A DNA stretch of 64,000 nucleotides from Cupriavidus sp. U2 (GTDB taxonomy: Bacteria > Pseudomonadota > Gammaproteobacteria > Burkholderiales > Burkholderiaceae). A model generated the notes under the pieces. That model was not told where the DNA came from, did not search any database, and saw only the letters and a list, made by a program, of their open reading frames with translations. The DNA is taken from NCBI RefSeq assembly GCF_009663685.2, contig NZ_RCOG02000027.1, forward strand, positions 550,348 to 614,347, in the 5' to 3' direction. Made by a program: the position numbers and the translations under genes. Within the stretch, counting starts at the first letter, position 1, and the number at the start of each line of letters is the position of its first letter. Shown piece after piece: positions 56,186 through 64,000 of the stretch.

Positions 56186-56971
56186 TTAGCCCATCTGGCT
56201 CAGACGCTGCAGCATCTGGTCCGAGGTCTGTACCGCCTTGCTGTTGATTTCGTAAGCGCGCTGGGTCTGGATCATGCTGACCAGCTCTTCCACCACGTTC
56301 ACGTTCGAAGCTTCGACGTAGTTGTTCTGCAGCGTGCCGGCGCCATTCAGGCCAGGCACCGACGTGTTCGGCGCACCGGAGGCATCGGTCTGCACGTACA
56401 GGTTTTCACCCAGGCTTTCCAGGCCGGCGGGGTTCGGGAACGTGGCGACCTGGATCTGGCCCACCGTCGCAGCGTTGGTCGAGCCCGGCTGCATCACGGT
56501 CACCGTGCCGTCGCGTGCGATGTTCACCGACGTGTAGTTGGCCGGCAGCGTGATGGCCGGGTTCAGCACGAAGCCGCTGGACGTCACCAGCTGGCCGTTC
56601 GGATCCACCTGGAACGAGCCGTCGCGCGTGTACGAGGTGGTGCCGTCCGGCATCGTCACCTGGAAGAAGCCCTGGCCGATGATGGCCACGTCGCGCGAAT
56701 TGCCCGTTTGCGTCGGGTTGCCTTGCGTGTGGATACGTTCCGTGGCCACGGGGCGCACGCCGGTACCCAGCTGCATGCCCGACGGCAGTACGGTCTGGTC
56801 CGACGACAGCGCGCCCGGCTGGCGGATCGTCTGGTACATCAGTTCCTCGAAGACCGCGCGGCTGCGCTTGAAGCCCGTGGTCGACACGTTGGCCAGGTTG
56901 TTCGAGATCACGTCCATCTGCGTCTGCTGCGCATCGAGGCCGGTCTTGGCGATCCAGAGAGAGCGAATCAT
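56186..56971 (-). CDS. flgG: Distal rod protein FlgG, 261 aa
   Basis: It opens with [20 protein letters not shown] and [20 protein letters not shown], the rod-protein signature in its FlgG form. The end ([37 protein letters not shown]) is the conserved C-terminal helix. About 260 residues is normal. It lies between flgF and flgH with short gaps. Confidence 0.96.
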   Translation of the reverse strand: MIRSLWIAKTGLDAQQTQMDVISNNLANVSTTGFKRSRAVFEELMYQTIRQPGALSSDQTVLPSGMQLGTGVRPVATERIHTQGNPTQTGNSRDVAIIGQGFFQVTMPDGTTSYTRDGSFQVDPNGQLVTSSGFVLNPAITLPANYTSVNIARDGTVTVMQPGSTNAATVGQIQVATFPNPAGLESLGENLYVQTDASGAPNTSVPGLNGAGTLQNNYVEASNVNVVEELVSMIQTQRAYEINSKAVQTSDQMLQRLSQMG

Positions 56972-57026
56972 GGAGTTGTCCTGGTTCGAGAGTTCGTTAT
57001 GCGTGCGACGGCTGCCGCGCGCGTCA

Positions 57027-57770
57027 TCAGTTGTTCGACAGCAGCGAATTGGCCCGCTGGTCGTTGGTATCGGTGCCCGAGATCATCTTCATCTGCATCT
57101 CGAAGCGGCGCGCGTTGGCGATCATGTCCACCATGGCCTCCACCGGGTTCACGTTGCTGCCTTCGATCGCGCCGGCAATCACGCGCACGTTGGGGTCCTG
57201 CTGCAGCGCATCCACGCCGGGACGCAGGCGGAAGTAGCCGTCGTCGCCGCGCGCCAGCCCTTCGGGCGGCGGCGTGACCACGCGCAGCTTGCCCACCTGG
57301 GCCAGGCCGTTGGCAGCCTCGCCGGGCCCGCGCGCCACGATGCTGCCATCGGTGCCGATCGACACCGTCGAGCCCGGCGGCACGGCAATCGGGCCGCCGT
57401 CGCCCAGCACGGGCCGGCCGGCCGACGTCTGGAGCTGGCCGTCGGCCGACACCTGCAGCGAACCCGCGCGGGTGTAGGCCTCGGAACCGTCAGGCATCTG
57501 CACCGCCAGCCAGCCGTTGCCCTGCAGCGCCACGTCGAGATTGCGGCCGGTGTAGGTCAGCGGGCCGGCCCTCATGTCGGCGCCGGGCGTGGACGCAAGC
57601 GTGAACGCCCGCGTCTGCATTTCCTGGCCCTGCACCGGTACGGCCCGGTACAGGTTCACCTGCGCCTTGAACGCGGGCGTCGAGGCGTTGGCCAGGTTGT
57701 TCGATACCGCGGCCTGCTGGTCGAGTATCTGCTTGGCGCCCGACAGGGCGGTGTAGAGCATGCGGTCCAT
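57027..57770 (-). CDS. flgF: Proximal rod protein FlgF, 247 aa
   Basis: It opens [20 protein letters not shown] and [17 protein letters not shown], with [25 protein letters not shown] near the end. This is the FlgF variant of the rod family, 247 residues as usual. It follows flgE and precedes flgG. Confidence 0.95.
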   Translation of the reverse strand: MDRMLYTALSGAKQILDQQAAVSNNLANASTPAFKAQVNLYRAVPVQGQEMQTRAFTLASTPGADMRAGPLTYTGRNLDVALQGNGWLAVQMPDGSEAYTRAGSLQVSADGQLQTSAGRPVLGDGGPIAVPPGSTVSIGTDGSIVARGPGEAANGLAQVGKLRVVTPPPEGLARGDDGYFRLRPGVDALQQDPNVRVIAGAIEGSNVNPVEAMVDMIANARRFEMQMKMISGTDTNDQRANSLLSNN

Positions 57771-57796
57771 GGCGAGGGCTTCTGGCTAGGCGTCGA

Positions 57797-59044
57797 TCAG
57801 ATGTTCACCAGGGTCTGCAGGACGGTGTCCTGCGCCTTGATGGTCTGCGCGTTGGCCTGGTAGTTGCGTTGCGCCACGATCAGGTTCACCAGCTGGCCGG
57901 ACAGGTCGACGTTCGACTCTTCCACGGCGTTCGACTTCAGCGTACCCATCGCACCGCCCGCCGTCCCCAGCAGTTCCTGGCCCGACGCGCCGGTGGCCGA
58001 CCACACGTTGTCGCCTTCCGGCTTCAGGCCTTCGACGTTGCCGAACGATGCCATGGCGATCTGGCCCAGCGACTGGGTCTTCTCGTTCGAGTACGAGCCC
58101 AGGATCGTGCCGTCTTCCTGCACCGAAAAGCCCAGCAGCGCGCCGGACGCATAACCGTCCTGCACGATCTTCTTCGGGTCGTTGTCCGAACCGAACTGCG
58201 TCGAGCCGGTCAGGTCCAGCGTCGCCGACATCGCGGCGGCGCCGTTCTTGGGCGGCAGGGCAACCGTCGCCAGCGCGGCCGGCGTGACCATCTTGCCGTT
58301 GTTGTCGAATTCGACGGGAATGGCCGCTGGCGCGGCAGGCGTGGGGTTGCCCACGGGCGTGCCATCCGGCAACGTCAGGTACATGTTCCAGATCGTGCCC
58401 TGGGTGTTCGGGGCGGCCGGCGTCGTGTTCGTCTTGGCGAAATACGCGGTCAGCTGCTGCTTGTTGCCCAGCGAGTCGTACACCGTGATCGACGTGCTGT
58501 AGTTGAACATCGACGAGGTCGGCGGGTTGCCCGCGCTCGACGTAAACGCCGGGTTGGTCGGCAGCGTGCTGCGCGAATCGAGCTGGAACTGGGCCTGGAT
58601 CTTGGTCGTCGGCTGCGGGTTCATCTGGGCGTTGCTGATGACGATCGGTTGCGGTGCCACGCCGCCGGCGGTGGTGCCTGCCGGGTAGCCCGTCACCTGC
58701 AGGCCCGTGGCGTTCACCAGGCGGCCGTCGTCCAGGCGGTTCAGCTGGCCGTTACGCGAGTAGAACACCGAGCCGTCGGTGTTCGTCAGGCGGAAGAAGC
58801 CATTGCCGTTGCTGATGGCCACGTCGAGGTTACGGCCCGACGTCGAGATGTTGCCGTTGGTGAACGACTGCACGACGGCGTTCACACGCGTGCCCAGGCC
58901 GATCTTCGAGCCTGCGTACACGTCGGCGAACTGTGCCGTCGATTGCTTGAAACCAACGGTGTTCGCGTTGGCGATGTTGTTACCGATCACGTCCAGGTTG
59001 GACGCCGCGGCGTTGAGGCCGCTTACCCCTTGACCAAAACCCAT
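57797..59044 (-). CDS. flgE: Flagellar hook protein FlgE, 415 aa
   Basis: It opens MGFGQGVSGLNAAASNLDVI and GNNIANANTVGFKQSTAQFADVYA, followed by the FlgE-specific inner domains (STSITVYDSLGNKQQLTAYF, then FDNNGKMVTPAALATV). The C terminus SNVDLSGQLVNLIVAQRNYQ is typical. It is the hook subunit. Confidence 0.96.
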   Translation of the reverse strand: MGFGQGVSGLNAAASNLDVIGNNIANANTVGFKQSTAQFADVYAGSKIGLGTRVNAVVQSFTNGNISTSGRNLDVAISNGNGFFRLTNTDGSVFYSRNGQLNRLDDGRLVNATGLQVTGYPAGTTAGGVAPQPIVISNAQMNPQPTTKIQAQFQLDSRSTLPTNPAFTSSAGNPPTSSMFNYSTSITVYDSLGNKQQLTAYFAKTNTTPAAPNTQGTIWNMYLTLPDGTPVGNPTPAAPAAIPVEFDNNGKMVTPAALATVALPPKNGAAAMSATLDLTGSTQFGSDNDPKKIVQDGYASGALLGFSVQEDGTILGSYSNEKTQSLGQIAMASFGNVEGLKPEGDNVWSATGASGQELLGTAGGAMGTLKSNAVEESNVDLSGQLVNLIVAQRNYQANAQTIKAQDTVLQTLVNI

Positions 59045-59113
59045 GATGTTTCCCCTAAGTAGGCTGTCGTTCGTGAAATGCCCGCGCGTATGCCCGGACC
59101 GGGTGAATCGTTA

Positions 59114-59782
59114 TCAGGAAATGCGGCGCACGTCGTCGACGTTGGCCTTCTTGCCGTCGCCCAGTTCCACCAGCACGCCCGAGCTGTCGCCGCTGATGGC
59201 CTGCACCTTGCCGTAGACCAGCGCGACCGGCGCCACGTCCTTGCCGTTGGCGGTGGCGGCCACCTTGAAGGTGTAGTCGCCGTTTTCCACGGCGTTGCCC
59301 TGGTCGTTCTTGCCGTCCCAGGCGATGTCGTGCACGCCGGCGGTCTGGCCCTTCATGTCGATGTTGCGCACCACGTTGCCGTTCTTGTCCAGCACCTGCA
59401 CGGTGACGGCATCGGCCGTCGACGGAATGTCCACGCCGATCTTGCCGACGGCGCCGTCGGCCACGCTCACGGTGGAGCCCGGCACCATCACGGTCTTGCC
59501 GATCAGGCTGGCGGAATCCATGGCGCGGCTGGCGGCGGTCTGCGTCAGCAGCTGCGTCATGGTTTCGTTCATGGTCTGCAGGCCGCTCACCGTGCTGATC
59601 TGCGCCAGTTGCGACGTCAGCTGCGCGTTGTCCATCGGATTGAGCGGATCCTGGTTGTTCATCTGCGTGACCAGCATCTTCAGGAAGTTGCTTTGCAGGT
59701 CGGCGGCGCTGGCGCTGCCGCTTTGCAGGGCCTGGTTCACGCCCGAGTTGGAGGTGCTGTTGCCTACGGTGGAAGTTGCCAT
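59114..59782 (-). CDS. flgD: Hook-cap protein FlgD, 222 aa
   Basis: The N-terminal helix has LQSNFLKMLVTQMNNQDPLNPMDNAQLTSQLAQISTV, the FlgD signature. A FlgD-Ig/Tudor-like region follows with GVHDIAWDGKNDQGNAVENGDY, the FlgD Ig-like motif. The start ATG has no strong ribosome-binding site. It caps the growing hook. Confidence 0.95.
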   Translation of the reverse strand: MATSTVGNSTSNSGVNQALQSGSASAADLQSNFLKMLVTQMNNQDPLNPMDNAQLTSQLAQISTVSGLQTMNETMTQLLTQTAASRAMDSASLIGKTVMVPGSTVSVADGAVGKIGVDIPSTADAVTVQVLDKNGNVVRNIDMKGQTAGVHDIAWDGKNDQGNAVENGDYTFKVAATANGKDVAPVALVYGKVQAISGDSSGVLVELGDGKKANVDDVRRIS

Positions 59783-59830
59783 GGTTGTGCGGTTGATTGC
59801 GGAAGAGATTTCGATCGGGACTTGCTGCCG

Positions 59831-60238
59831 TTACTGACCGATGGTCAGCGTCTTGAGCATCATGTTCTTGGCGGTGTTGAGCACCTCCACGTTGGCCTGG
59901 TAAGAACGCGACGCCGAGATCATGTTGACCATCTCTTCCACCGGGTTCACGTTGGGCATCGTCACGTAGCCGTTGGCGTCAGCCAGCGGATGCGTGGGGT
60001 TGTGGATCATCCGCGCGGGCGCGGAATCCTCCATCACGCCGGCCACCTGCACCCCGCCCACGTCGGACTGGCCGGGCGTGGGCGCCATCTCGAAGATGAC
60101 CTGCTTGGCGCGGTACGGCTGGCCGTTCGGCGCCACGGCGCTGTCGGCGTTGGCCAGGTTCGACGCCGTCACGTTCATGCGCTGCGACTGCGCGGCCATG
60201 GCCGAGCCGGCCACGTCGAAAATGTTCATGGAAGCCAT
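59831..60238 (-). CDS. flgC: Proximal rod protein FlgC, 135 aa
   Basis: It opens [20 protein letters not shown] and [26 protein letters not shown], the FlgC signature. The C terminus [20 protein letters not shown] is conserved. AAGGAGA stands six bases before ATG 60238. Confidence 0.95.
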   Translation of the reverse strand: MASMNIFDVAGSAMAAQSQRMNVTASNLANADSAVAPNGQPYRAKQVIFEMAPTPGQSDVGGVQVAGVMEDSAPARMIHNPTHPLADANGYVTMPNVNPVEEMVNMISASRSYQANVEVLNTAKNMMLKTLTIGQ

Positions 60239-60251
60239 GGTGTCTCCTTCC

Positions 60252-60665
60252 TTACTGCTGGATCGCGGACAGCATCGTCTTGATCTTCGAGCTCATCACG
60301 GTAAGGCCCGCTTCGTAGTGCACCGTGTTGTCGGCAAACGCCACGCGCTCGGTGTCCATTTCCACGGTGTTGCCGTCGATGCTCGACTGCAGCGGAATGC
60401 GGTACTGCAGGTCGCGGTCGCTCGTGCTCATGGCCGGCGCCTGGGCGGGCAGATGACGCGCGGACGTGGTCGACAGCGACACGCCGTCGCGCTGCTGGTT
60501 GCCGCGCTCCACCGACTGGGCCAGCGTGCTGGCGAAGTCGAAATCGCGCGCCTTGTAGCCCGGCGTATCCGCGTGGGCGATGTTGGAGGCAATGACCCCT
60601 TGCCGTTGGGTCCGCAGGCTCAGTGCTTCCTGCTGGAAGCGGAACGCCGCATCGAGTCTGTCCAT
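60252..60665 (-). CDS. flgB: Proximal rod protein FlgB, 137 aa
   Basis: It opens [20 protein letters not shown] with [24 protein letters not shown], the FlgB signature, and ends with the conserved helix [20 protein letters not shown]. It is the first gene of the rod/hook operon, divergent from flgA. Confidence 0.95.
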   Translation of the reverse strand: MDRLDAAFRFQQEALSLRTQRQGVIASNIAHADTPGYKARDFDFASTLAQSVERGNQQRDGVSLSTTSARHLPAQAPAMSTSDRDLQYRIPLQSSIDGNTVEMDTERVAFADNTVHYEAGLTVMSSKIKTMLSAIQQ

Positions 60666-61076
60666 GATGTCTGCCTTTCCTGCAATGGCTTCATTTCGGG
60701 GAGAGAGCTGCCGTAGACCTCGGTATACCTGCTGGTTACCGCCGGCCGGGCTTCTTCAGGGTTGCCATCTTAGGGGCCGGGTTGTCACGCCAATCGTCTG
60801 AATAGGGCCGAGAAACCTGTGCATTTCCGGTTCGGCTTCTCGCGCGAGGCTGCCTACAATGGGTCCCACTGACTGGCATGGCCGGACGCCGCATCGCGGT
60901 GCCAGGCGGCGCCACGCAAGGCGCCCCGGTCGGCGCGCGGCACGGCTTTCATTCACGGTGGGCAGGCGGCGCGCGACGTTTACAGATGTTCAACTGTTGT
61001 GCGACGGCATCGCACGCCTGACGGGTATACGACGCCCCGGCCATCGCTGCCGTCTCCATCCTTGCTGGGATGCCCT
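60666..61076. promoter_or_regulatory. Divergent flgB / flgA control region
   Basis: These 411 bp separate the two flagellar transcripts and hold no supported gene. An imperfect dyad, GGCCGAGAAACC near 60806-60817 and GGTTCGGC near 60829-60836, lies in the middle. No FliA-type or sigma-54-type promoter was recognised, so control is probably by a class II activator such as FlhDC; this is inferred from the usual hierarchy in the group. Confidence 0.5.
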
Positions 61077-61832
61077 ATGAATTTCCATCGACAGGCCGTC
61101 ACGCTGATGGCACTGGCCGGCATTGCGCTGGCGGGCCCGGTACTGGCCGCCGCACAGGCCACGCCGGTCGCGCCGCCGGGCGCCGCCCAGGCGCAGGCCG
61201 CGCGCAATCCTTTTGCCAACGACGACCCGGCCCGGGTTGCCGTCGAACAGTTCCTGCTGCGCCAGTCCGCCGGGCTGCCGGGCAAGGTCAGCGTGCAGGT
61301 GGTGCCGCCCTCGGGCGGCCGCGCGCCAGAATGCGTGGACCCCGAACCGTTCCTCCCCGCCGGTGCCGCGCCGTATGGGCGCGTCAATGTGGGGCTGCGC
61401 TGCGGCGGCGAACGCCCCTGGACGCGCTATATGCAGGCCCGTGTGTCAGTGCTGACTGACTACTACGTGGCCGCGCGCGCCATGGGCCCGGGCGAAACCG
61501 TGACCGTGGCGGACCTCGAGTTGCGTCAGGGCGACCTGGGCGCACTGCCGCGTGCGGTGGTGACCGATGCGTCGCAACTGGAAGGGTCGGTCGTGGCCAA
61601 CCGCATCGCGGCCGGCTCGCCGATGCGCACGGACCTGATCCGGAAGCCGATCGCCGTGAAGTCCGGACAGACCGTCAACGTGACCGTGATGGGCGATTCG
61701 TTCCAGCTGTCGAGCGAAGGCAAGGTGCTGACCGACGCCGCCACGGGTAATCCCGTGCAGGTGCGTCTGCGCAACGGCCAGGTGGTCAGCGGCGTGGTTC
61801 GCAGCGGCGACACGGTCGTGCTGCAGCAGTAG
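61077..61832 (+). CDS. flgA: Flagellar P-ring assembly chaperone FlgA, 251 aa
   Basis: ATG 61077 opens a signal peptide ending GPVLAAAQA. The C-terminal SAF-like domain has MGPGETVTVADLELRQGDL, NRIAAGSPMRTDLIRKP and KSGQTVNVTVMGDSF, as in FlgA. The longer frame from 60999 is not used. It assists P-ring (FlgI) assembly in the periplasm. Confidence 0.93.
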   Translation: MNFHRQAVTLMALAGIALAGPVLAAAQATPVAPPGAAQAQAARNPFANDDPARVAVEQFLLRQSAGLPGKVSVQVVPPSGGRAPECVDPEPFLPAGAAPYGRVNVGLRCGGERPWTRYMQARVSVLTDYYVAARAMGPGETVTVADLELRQGDLGALPRAVVTDASQLEGSVVANRIAAGSPMRTDLIRKPIAVKSGQTVNVTVMGDSFQLSSEGKVLTDAATGNPVQVRLRNGQVVSGVVRSGDTVVLQQ

Positions 61833-62025
61833 ATCCGAAAAGCATCAAATACGTCACTTTTTTAGGTTTTCGCAGTAACGGGAAGTTAGTCATCACACTG
61901 GCTGGGATCCCCGGAACAGCACGAAGCAGACAGCCGTATCCACTGGGGCAGGCGGACCGTGCGAGAATGCGGGCCACCGGCTCCGAGGTCGACCCGAAAA
62001 CCGGCGAATCCGCCGGCAGACAGCC

Positions 62026-62052
62026 TAAAGTTTCCGGTGGCCAGGTCGATAA
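62026..62052 (+). promoter_or_regulatory. Sigma-28 (FliA)-type promoter for flgMN
   Basis: TAAA (62026-62029) and GTCGATAA (62045-62052) are separated by exactly 15 bases, and GTTT follows TAAA as in the enterobacterial consensus. Only the second base of the -10 differs from GCCGATAA. It ends 28 bases before the flgM start, so the leader is short. Confidence 0.85.
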
Positions 62053-62080
62053 CTCAGAGGAACCCAGCAAGGATTTCACC

Positions 62081-62398
62081 GTGAAGATCAACAACTCCAC
62101 TCCGTCCCGGCCCGCCGACACTGCGGCTACCGAAGGCAACGCCCGTGCGGGCGCCAACGGTGCCACGTCTACGGATCCCTCCGCCCTGACCGGCGTGCGC
62201 GTCAGCCCCCTGGCCGCACAGGTGCGCGACATCGGTGCGCGCCTGATGCAGGACAGCGATAGCGACATCGACGCTGCCAAGGTTGCGGAAGTCCGTCAGG
62301 CCATTGCGGAAGGCCGGATCAAGATCGATCCAAGCAAGATCGCCGATGGCCTGCTCGCCTCTTTGCATGAGCTGAGCCAGGGCGGTAGCCAATCCTGA
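62081..62398 (+). CDS. flgM: Anti-sigma-28 factor FlgM, 105 aa
   Basis: GTG 62081 with AAGGA eight bases upstream gives the family start (V/M)KINNSTPSRP; the longer frame from 61967 would cover the promoter. The C terminus, with VRQAIAEGRIKIDPSKIADGLLASL, is the FliA-binding helix region. It holds FliA inactive until the hook is complete and is then exported. A FliA-type promoter lies directly upstream, giving feedback. Confidence 0.93.
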   Translation: MKINNSTPSRPADTAATEGNARAGANGATSTDPSALTGVRVSPLAAQVRDIGARLMQDSDSDIDAAKVAEVRQAIAEGRIKIDPSKIADGLLASLHELSQGGSQS

Positions 62399-62405
62399 AC
62401 CTGAC

Positions 62406-62870
62406 ATGAGCCAAGCTGCACTGATCCAGTCCCTTTCGGTTGAAGCCAACGCCATCGCCGCTTTCGGGCGCGCCCTCTCTGAAGAGCGCGACGCCATCAA
62501 GCGGCAGGATTTCCAGGCACTGAGCGAACTGCTCGACAAGAAGGTGGAACTGGCTCAGGCGCTGACCCGCGCCTCGGCCTCCCGCGAGGCGCAGATGATC
62601 GCGCTTGGCCTGCGTGTCGGCGACGGCGGCCTGCTGGTGGGGCGCGAAGTCGAACCGGCCGTCACCGAGGCATGGCGCAAGGTGGTGTTCTTCGCCCACA
62701 AGGCCAACGACGCCAACGAGCTGAATGGCGCCATCGTCAACGCCCACCTGGAATTCACGCAGGAAGCCATCCAGGTGCTGCGCCAGGGCGGCATGGGACC
62801 GAACGAGATGTACGGCCGCGATGGCAAGGCACAGGCGGCCGCCAGCGGCGTGAGCCTGGCGGCGGGCTGA
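62406..62870 (+). CDS. flgN: FlgN, export chaperone for FlgK/FlgL, 154 aa
   Basis: It is a small all-helical protein (LIQSLSVEANAIAAFGRALSEERDAIKRQDFQALSELLDKKVELAQAL) seven bases after flgM, the usual flgM-flgN arrangement. Sequence identity in this family is low, so the call rests on helix pattern, length and position. Confidence 0.85.
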   Translation: MSQAALIQSLSVEANAIAAFGRALSEERDAIKRQDFQALSELLDKKVELAQALTRASASREAQMIALGLRVGDGGLLVGREVEPAVTEAWRKVVFFAHKANDANELNGAIVNAHLEFTQEAIQVLRQGGMGPNEMYGRDGKAQAAASGVSLAAG

Positions 62871-62898
62871 AGCGCCACCTCGCGCCGTCGGCGCGTCA

Positions 62899-62919
62899 GA
62901 GCCTGCCTACGTCAGGCTC
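62899..62919 (+). terminator. Hairpin after flgMN
   Basis: GAGCCTG (62899-62905) and CAGGCTC (62913-62919) form a perfect seven-base-pair stem with a seven-base loop, 29 bases after the flgN stop. A second tight palindrome CGCGCCG-T-CGGCGCG lies just before it at 62881-62895. No T tract follows, so termination may be Rho-assisted. Confidence 0.5.
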
Positions 62920-63041
62920 GGCCATTGCCTGATCGCAAACGACAGGCATCCTCCCTACATTGGCATTGAGCCACCCGCTGTTGCCTGCCCGGCGCAGCGG
63001 CGTGACGTCCGGTAACCAAAAGAATCTCCGGAGGTACAGCC

Positions 63042-63212
63042 ATGTCATTCCTGCTCTATGTAATCGGTCTCGTGGTGCTGGTGGGCGGCATCGCCTGGGG
63101 GCTATCCGTGGCCGGCGTCGCGCATGTCTATATCGGCATCGCCTGCGTAATCGTGCTGGGCATCGGCATCATGATGGCGGTGTCGCGTACCCGCACCAAA
63201 GATCCGTCATGA
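63042..63212 (+). CDS. Small two-helix membrane protein, 56 aa
   Basis: GGAGG lies seven bases before ATG 63042. The chain is two hydrophobic helices, FLLYVIGLVVLVGGIAWGL and AHVYIGIACVIVLGIGIMMAV, joined by a short polar loop, with a basic tail SRTRTKDPS. It is too short for most gene finders but has a strong ribosome-binding site and correct codon use. No family is named. It sits between flgMN and a FUSC-family gene. Confidence 0.75.
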   Translation: MSFLLYVIGLVVLVGGIAWGLSVAGVAHVYIGIACVIVLGIGIMMAVSRTRTKDPS

Positions 63213-63362
63213 TTTCGGCGGCTGGCTGACACCGCCGTGGATCTCGAACGCACAACGCCGGGTCTGGCCCGGCCCGCCCACCCGCAGAATGTAAACATTG
63301 CGGAACATGGGCCTCGCTCTATACACTCGAAGCGTTCAGATCTCCGCACGGTGATCGCCGCC

Positions 63363-64000
63363 ATGTTCGAGGCACTGCGAAAAACAACCAGCGCGCTACT
63401 AGACCCCGACCGACGATTCCGGCAGGCCCGCATCTTCCACGCCACGCGTGTGGCGCTGGCCCTGCTGGTTTCAATTGCGCTCACCACCGGCATCAACATC
63501 CCCCACGGCGAATGGGCCACCATTACCGTGCTGGTGGTCATCGGCGGGCTGCAGCACCACGGCAATATCCGCCGCCGGGCCGCCGAGCGCGGCGCCGGCA
63601 CCCTGATCGGCGCACTGATCGGGCTATTCCTGATCATCCAGGAAACCTACTTCGGCATCCCGACATTGACCTGGGGCCTGATGGCAGTCATCTGCGGCTA
63701 CTGCGCCTACCACGCCGTAGGCAAGGGCGGATACATCGCCCTGCTGACGGCGGTGACAGTGGTCATCACGGCAGGCCACGGCAACCAGGATGTTTATGAC
63801 GCGCTGTGGCGCACCGTGGATGTCCTGATCGGCACCGCCATCGCGCTAGTCTTCTCGTTCGCATTTCCGGCGTATGCGTCATATTCCTGGCGATTCAAGC
63901 TGGCCAGTCTGCTGCGCGCCTGTGCGGCCGTGCATGCCAAGATCGAGCGCGGCGAGCGCGACGAGAAGGAACGTCAGCAGGACATGATGAAGCTGTCTGG
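63363..64000 (+). CDS. FUSC-family (aromatic-acid-exporter-like) membrane protein, N-terminal part
   Basis: The frame is open to the window end (212 codons). It has several helices, including VALALLVSIALTTGINIPHG, ATITVLVVIGGLQHHG and VDVLIGTAIALVFSFAF, with the conserved NIRRRAAERGAGTLIGALIG segment of the FUSC/YccS/AaeB group between the second and third. A cytoplasmic domain begins with KLASLLRACAAVHAKIERGERDEKERQQ. ATG 63363 is chosen; an in-frame GTG 12 bases upstream is possible. Such proteins export aromatic carboxylates or related compounds. Confidence 0.85.
   Translation, partial: MFEALRKTTSALLDPDRRFRQARIFHATRVALALLVSIALTTGINIPHGEWATITVLVVIGGLQHHGNIRRRAAERGAGTLIGALIGLFLIIQETYFGIPTLTWGLMAVICGYCAYHAVGKGGYIALLTAVTVVITAGHGNQDVYDALWRTVDVLIGTAIALVFSFAFPAYASYSWRFKLASLLRACAAVHAKIERGERDEKERQQDMMKLS

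Noticed and set aside
60805-60836. Imperfect dyad between flgB and flgA as a defined activator site
   Set aside because: The arms match only partly and do not fit a consensus I can name, so it is mentioned only within the control region.
1-64000. CRISPR arrays, tRNA, rRNA, prophage and transposase genes
   Set aside because: No regularly spaced repeats, cloverleaf-like segments, integrases or phage structural genes were recognised on reading both strands; a tRNA-finding program could still find a missed one.

Overview
The window is GC-rich chromosomal DNA of a beta-proteobacterium, most likely Burkholderiaceae of the Cupriavidus/Ralstonia type. This is judged from gene content: a flgA/flgBCDEFGHIJKL/flgMN layout with divergent flgA, many LysR regulators, a Bug/TctC solute-binding protein, an N-terminally extended malate:quinone oxidoreductase, and codon use rich in G/C third positions. 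No rRNA, tRNA, CRISPR array, prophage or insertion sequence was recognised. The species assignment is inference.

Layout. 1-3.8 kb: the tail of a PLP transsulfuration enzyme, an FAD-dependent oxidoreductase and a cupin/multi-rhodanese fusion, which look like a sulfur-handling group. 4-6.7 kb: a tannase/feruloyl-esterase-family lipoprotein divergent from a MarR regulator. 7-8.1 kb: about 1.1 kb without convincing genes, partly AT-richer. 8.1-17.2 kb: an eight-gene unit on the + strand (UDP-GlcNAc 2-epimerase, small Lys-rich secreted protein, secreted deacetylase-like protein, processive GT2 synthase, bactofilin-like protein, secreted alpha-helical protein, YaiO-type outer-membrane barrel, polytopic membrane protein). 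It has the parts of a synthase-dependent exopolysaccharide system but matches none of Pga, Pel, Bcs or Alg as a whole, and it is the best candidate here for an undescribed system. 17.2-24.5 kb: an RND efflux operon (adaptor, pump, TolC-type channel) and two TetR regulators. 24.6-28.2 kb: a pqiA-pqiA-pqiB-pqiC lipid-transport operon with overlapping genes. 28.4-41.5 kb: mixed genes including a hybrid PAS histidine kinase, VOC protein, lipoprotein sulfatase, small repeat protein, MASE1 histidine kinase with NarL-type regulator, SDR/LysR pair, and LysR/HAD pair. 41.5-47.5 kb: a D-serine-dehydratase-like enzyme, then an HMG-CoA-lyase / class III CoA-transferase / Bug-protein operon with a divergent LysR.

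The CoA-transferase gene is broken by an exact 481-bp tandem duplication; deleting one copy restores a normal-length reading frame. 47.7-49.4 kb: malate:quinone oxidoreductase. 49.7-62.9 kb: flagellar rod, hook, rings and hook-associated genes on the - strand, with flgA, flgM and flgN on the + strand. Sequences resembling sigma-28 (FliA) promoters precede flgK and flgM, and a strong intrinsic terminator follows flgL. The window ends in a small two-helix membrane protein and a truncated FUSC-family transporter.

Most start codons were chosen by ribosome-binding site, signal peptide and domain boundary, and often differ from the longest possible frame. Functions rest on motifs recognised by eye; no database search was run.
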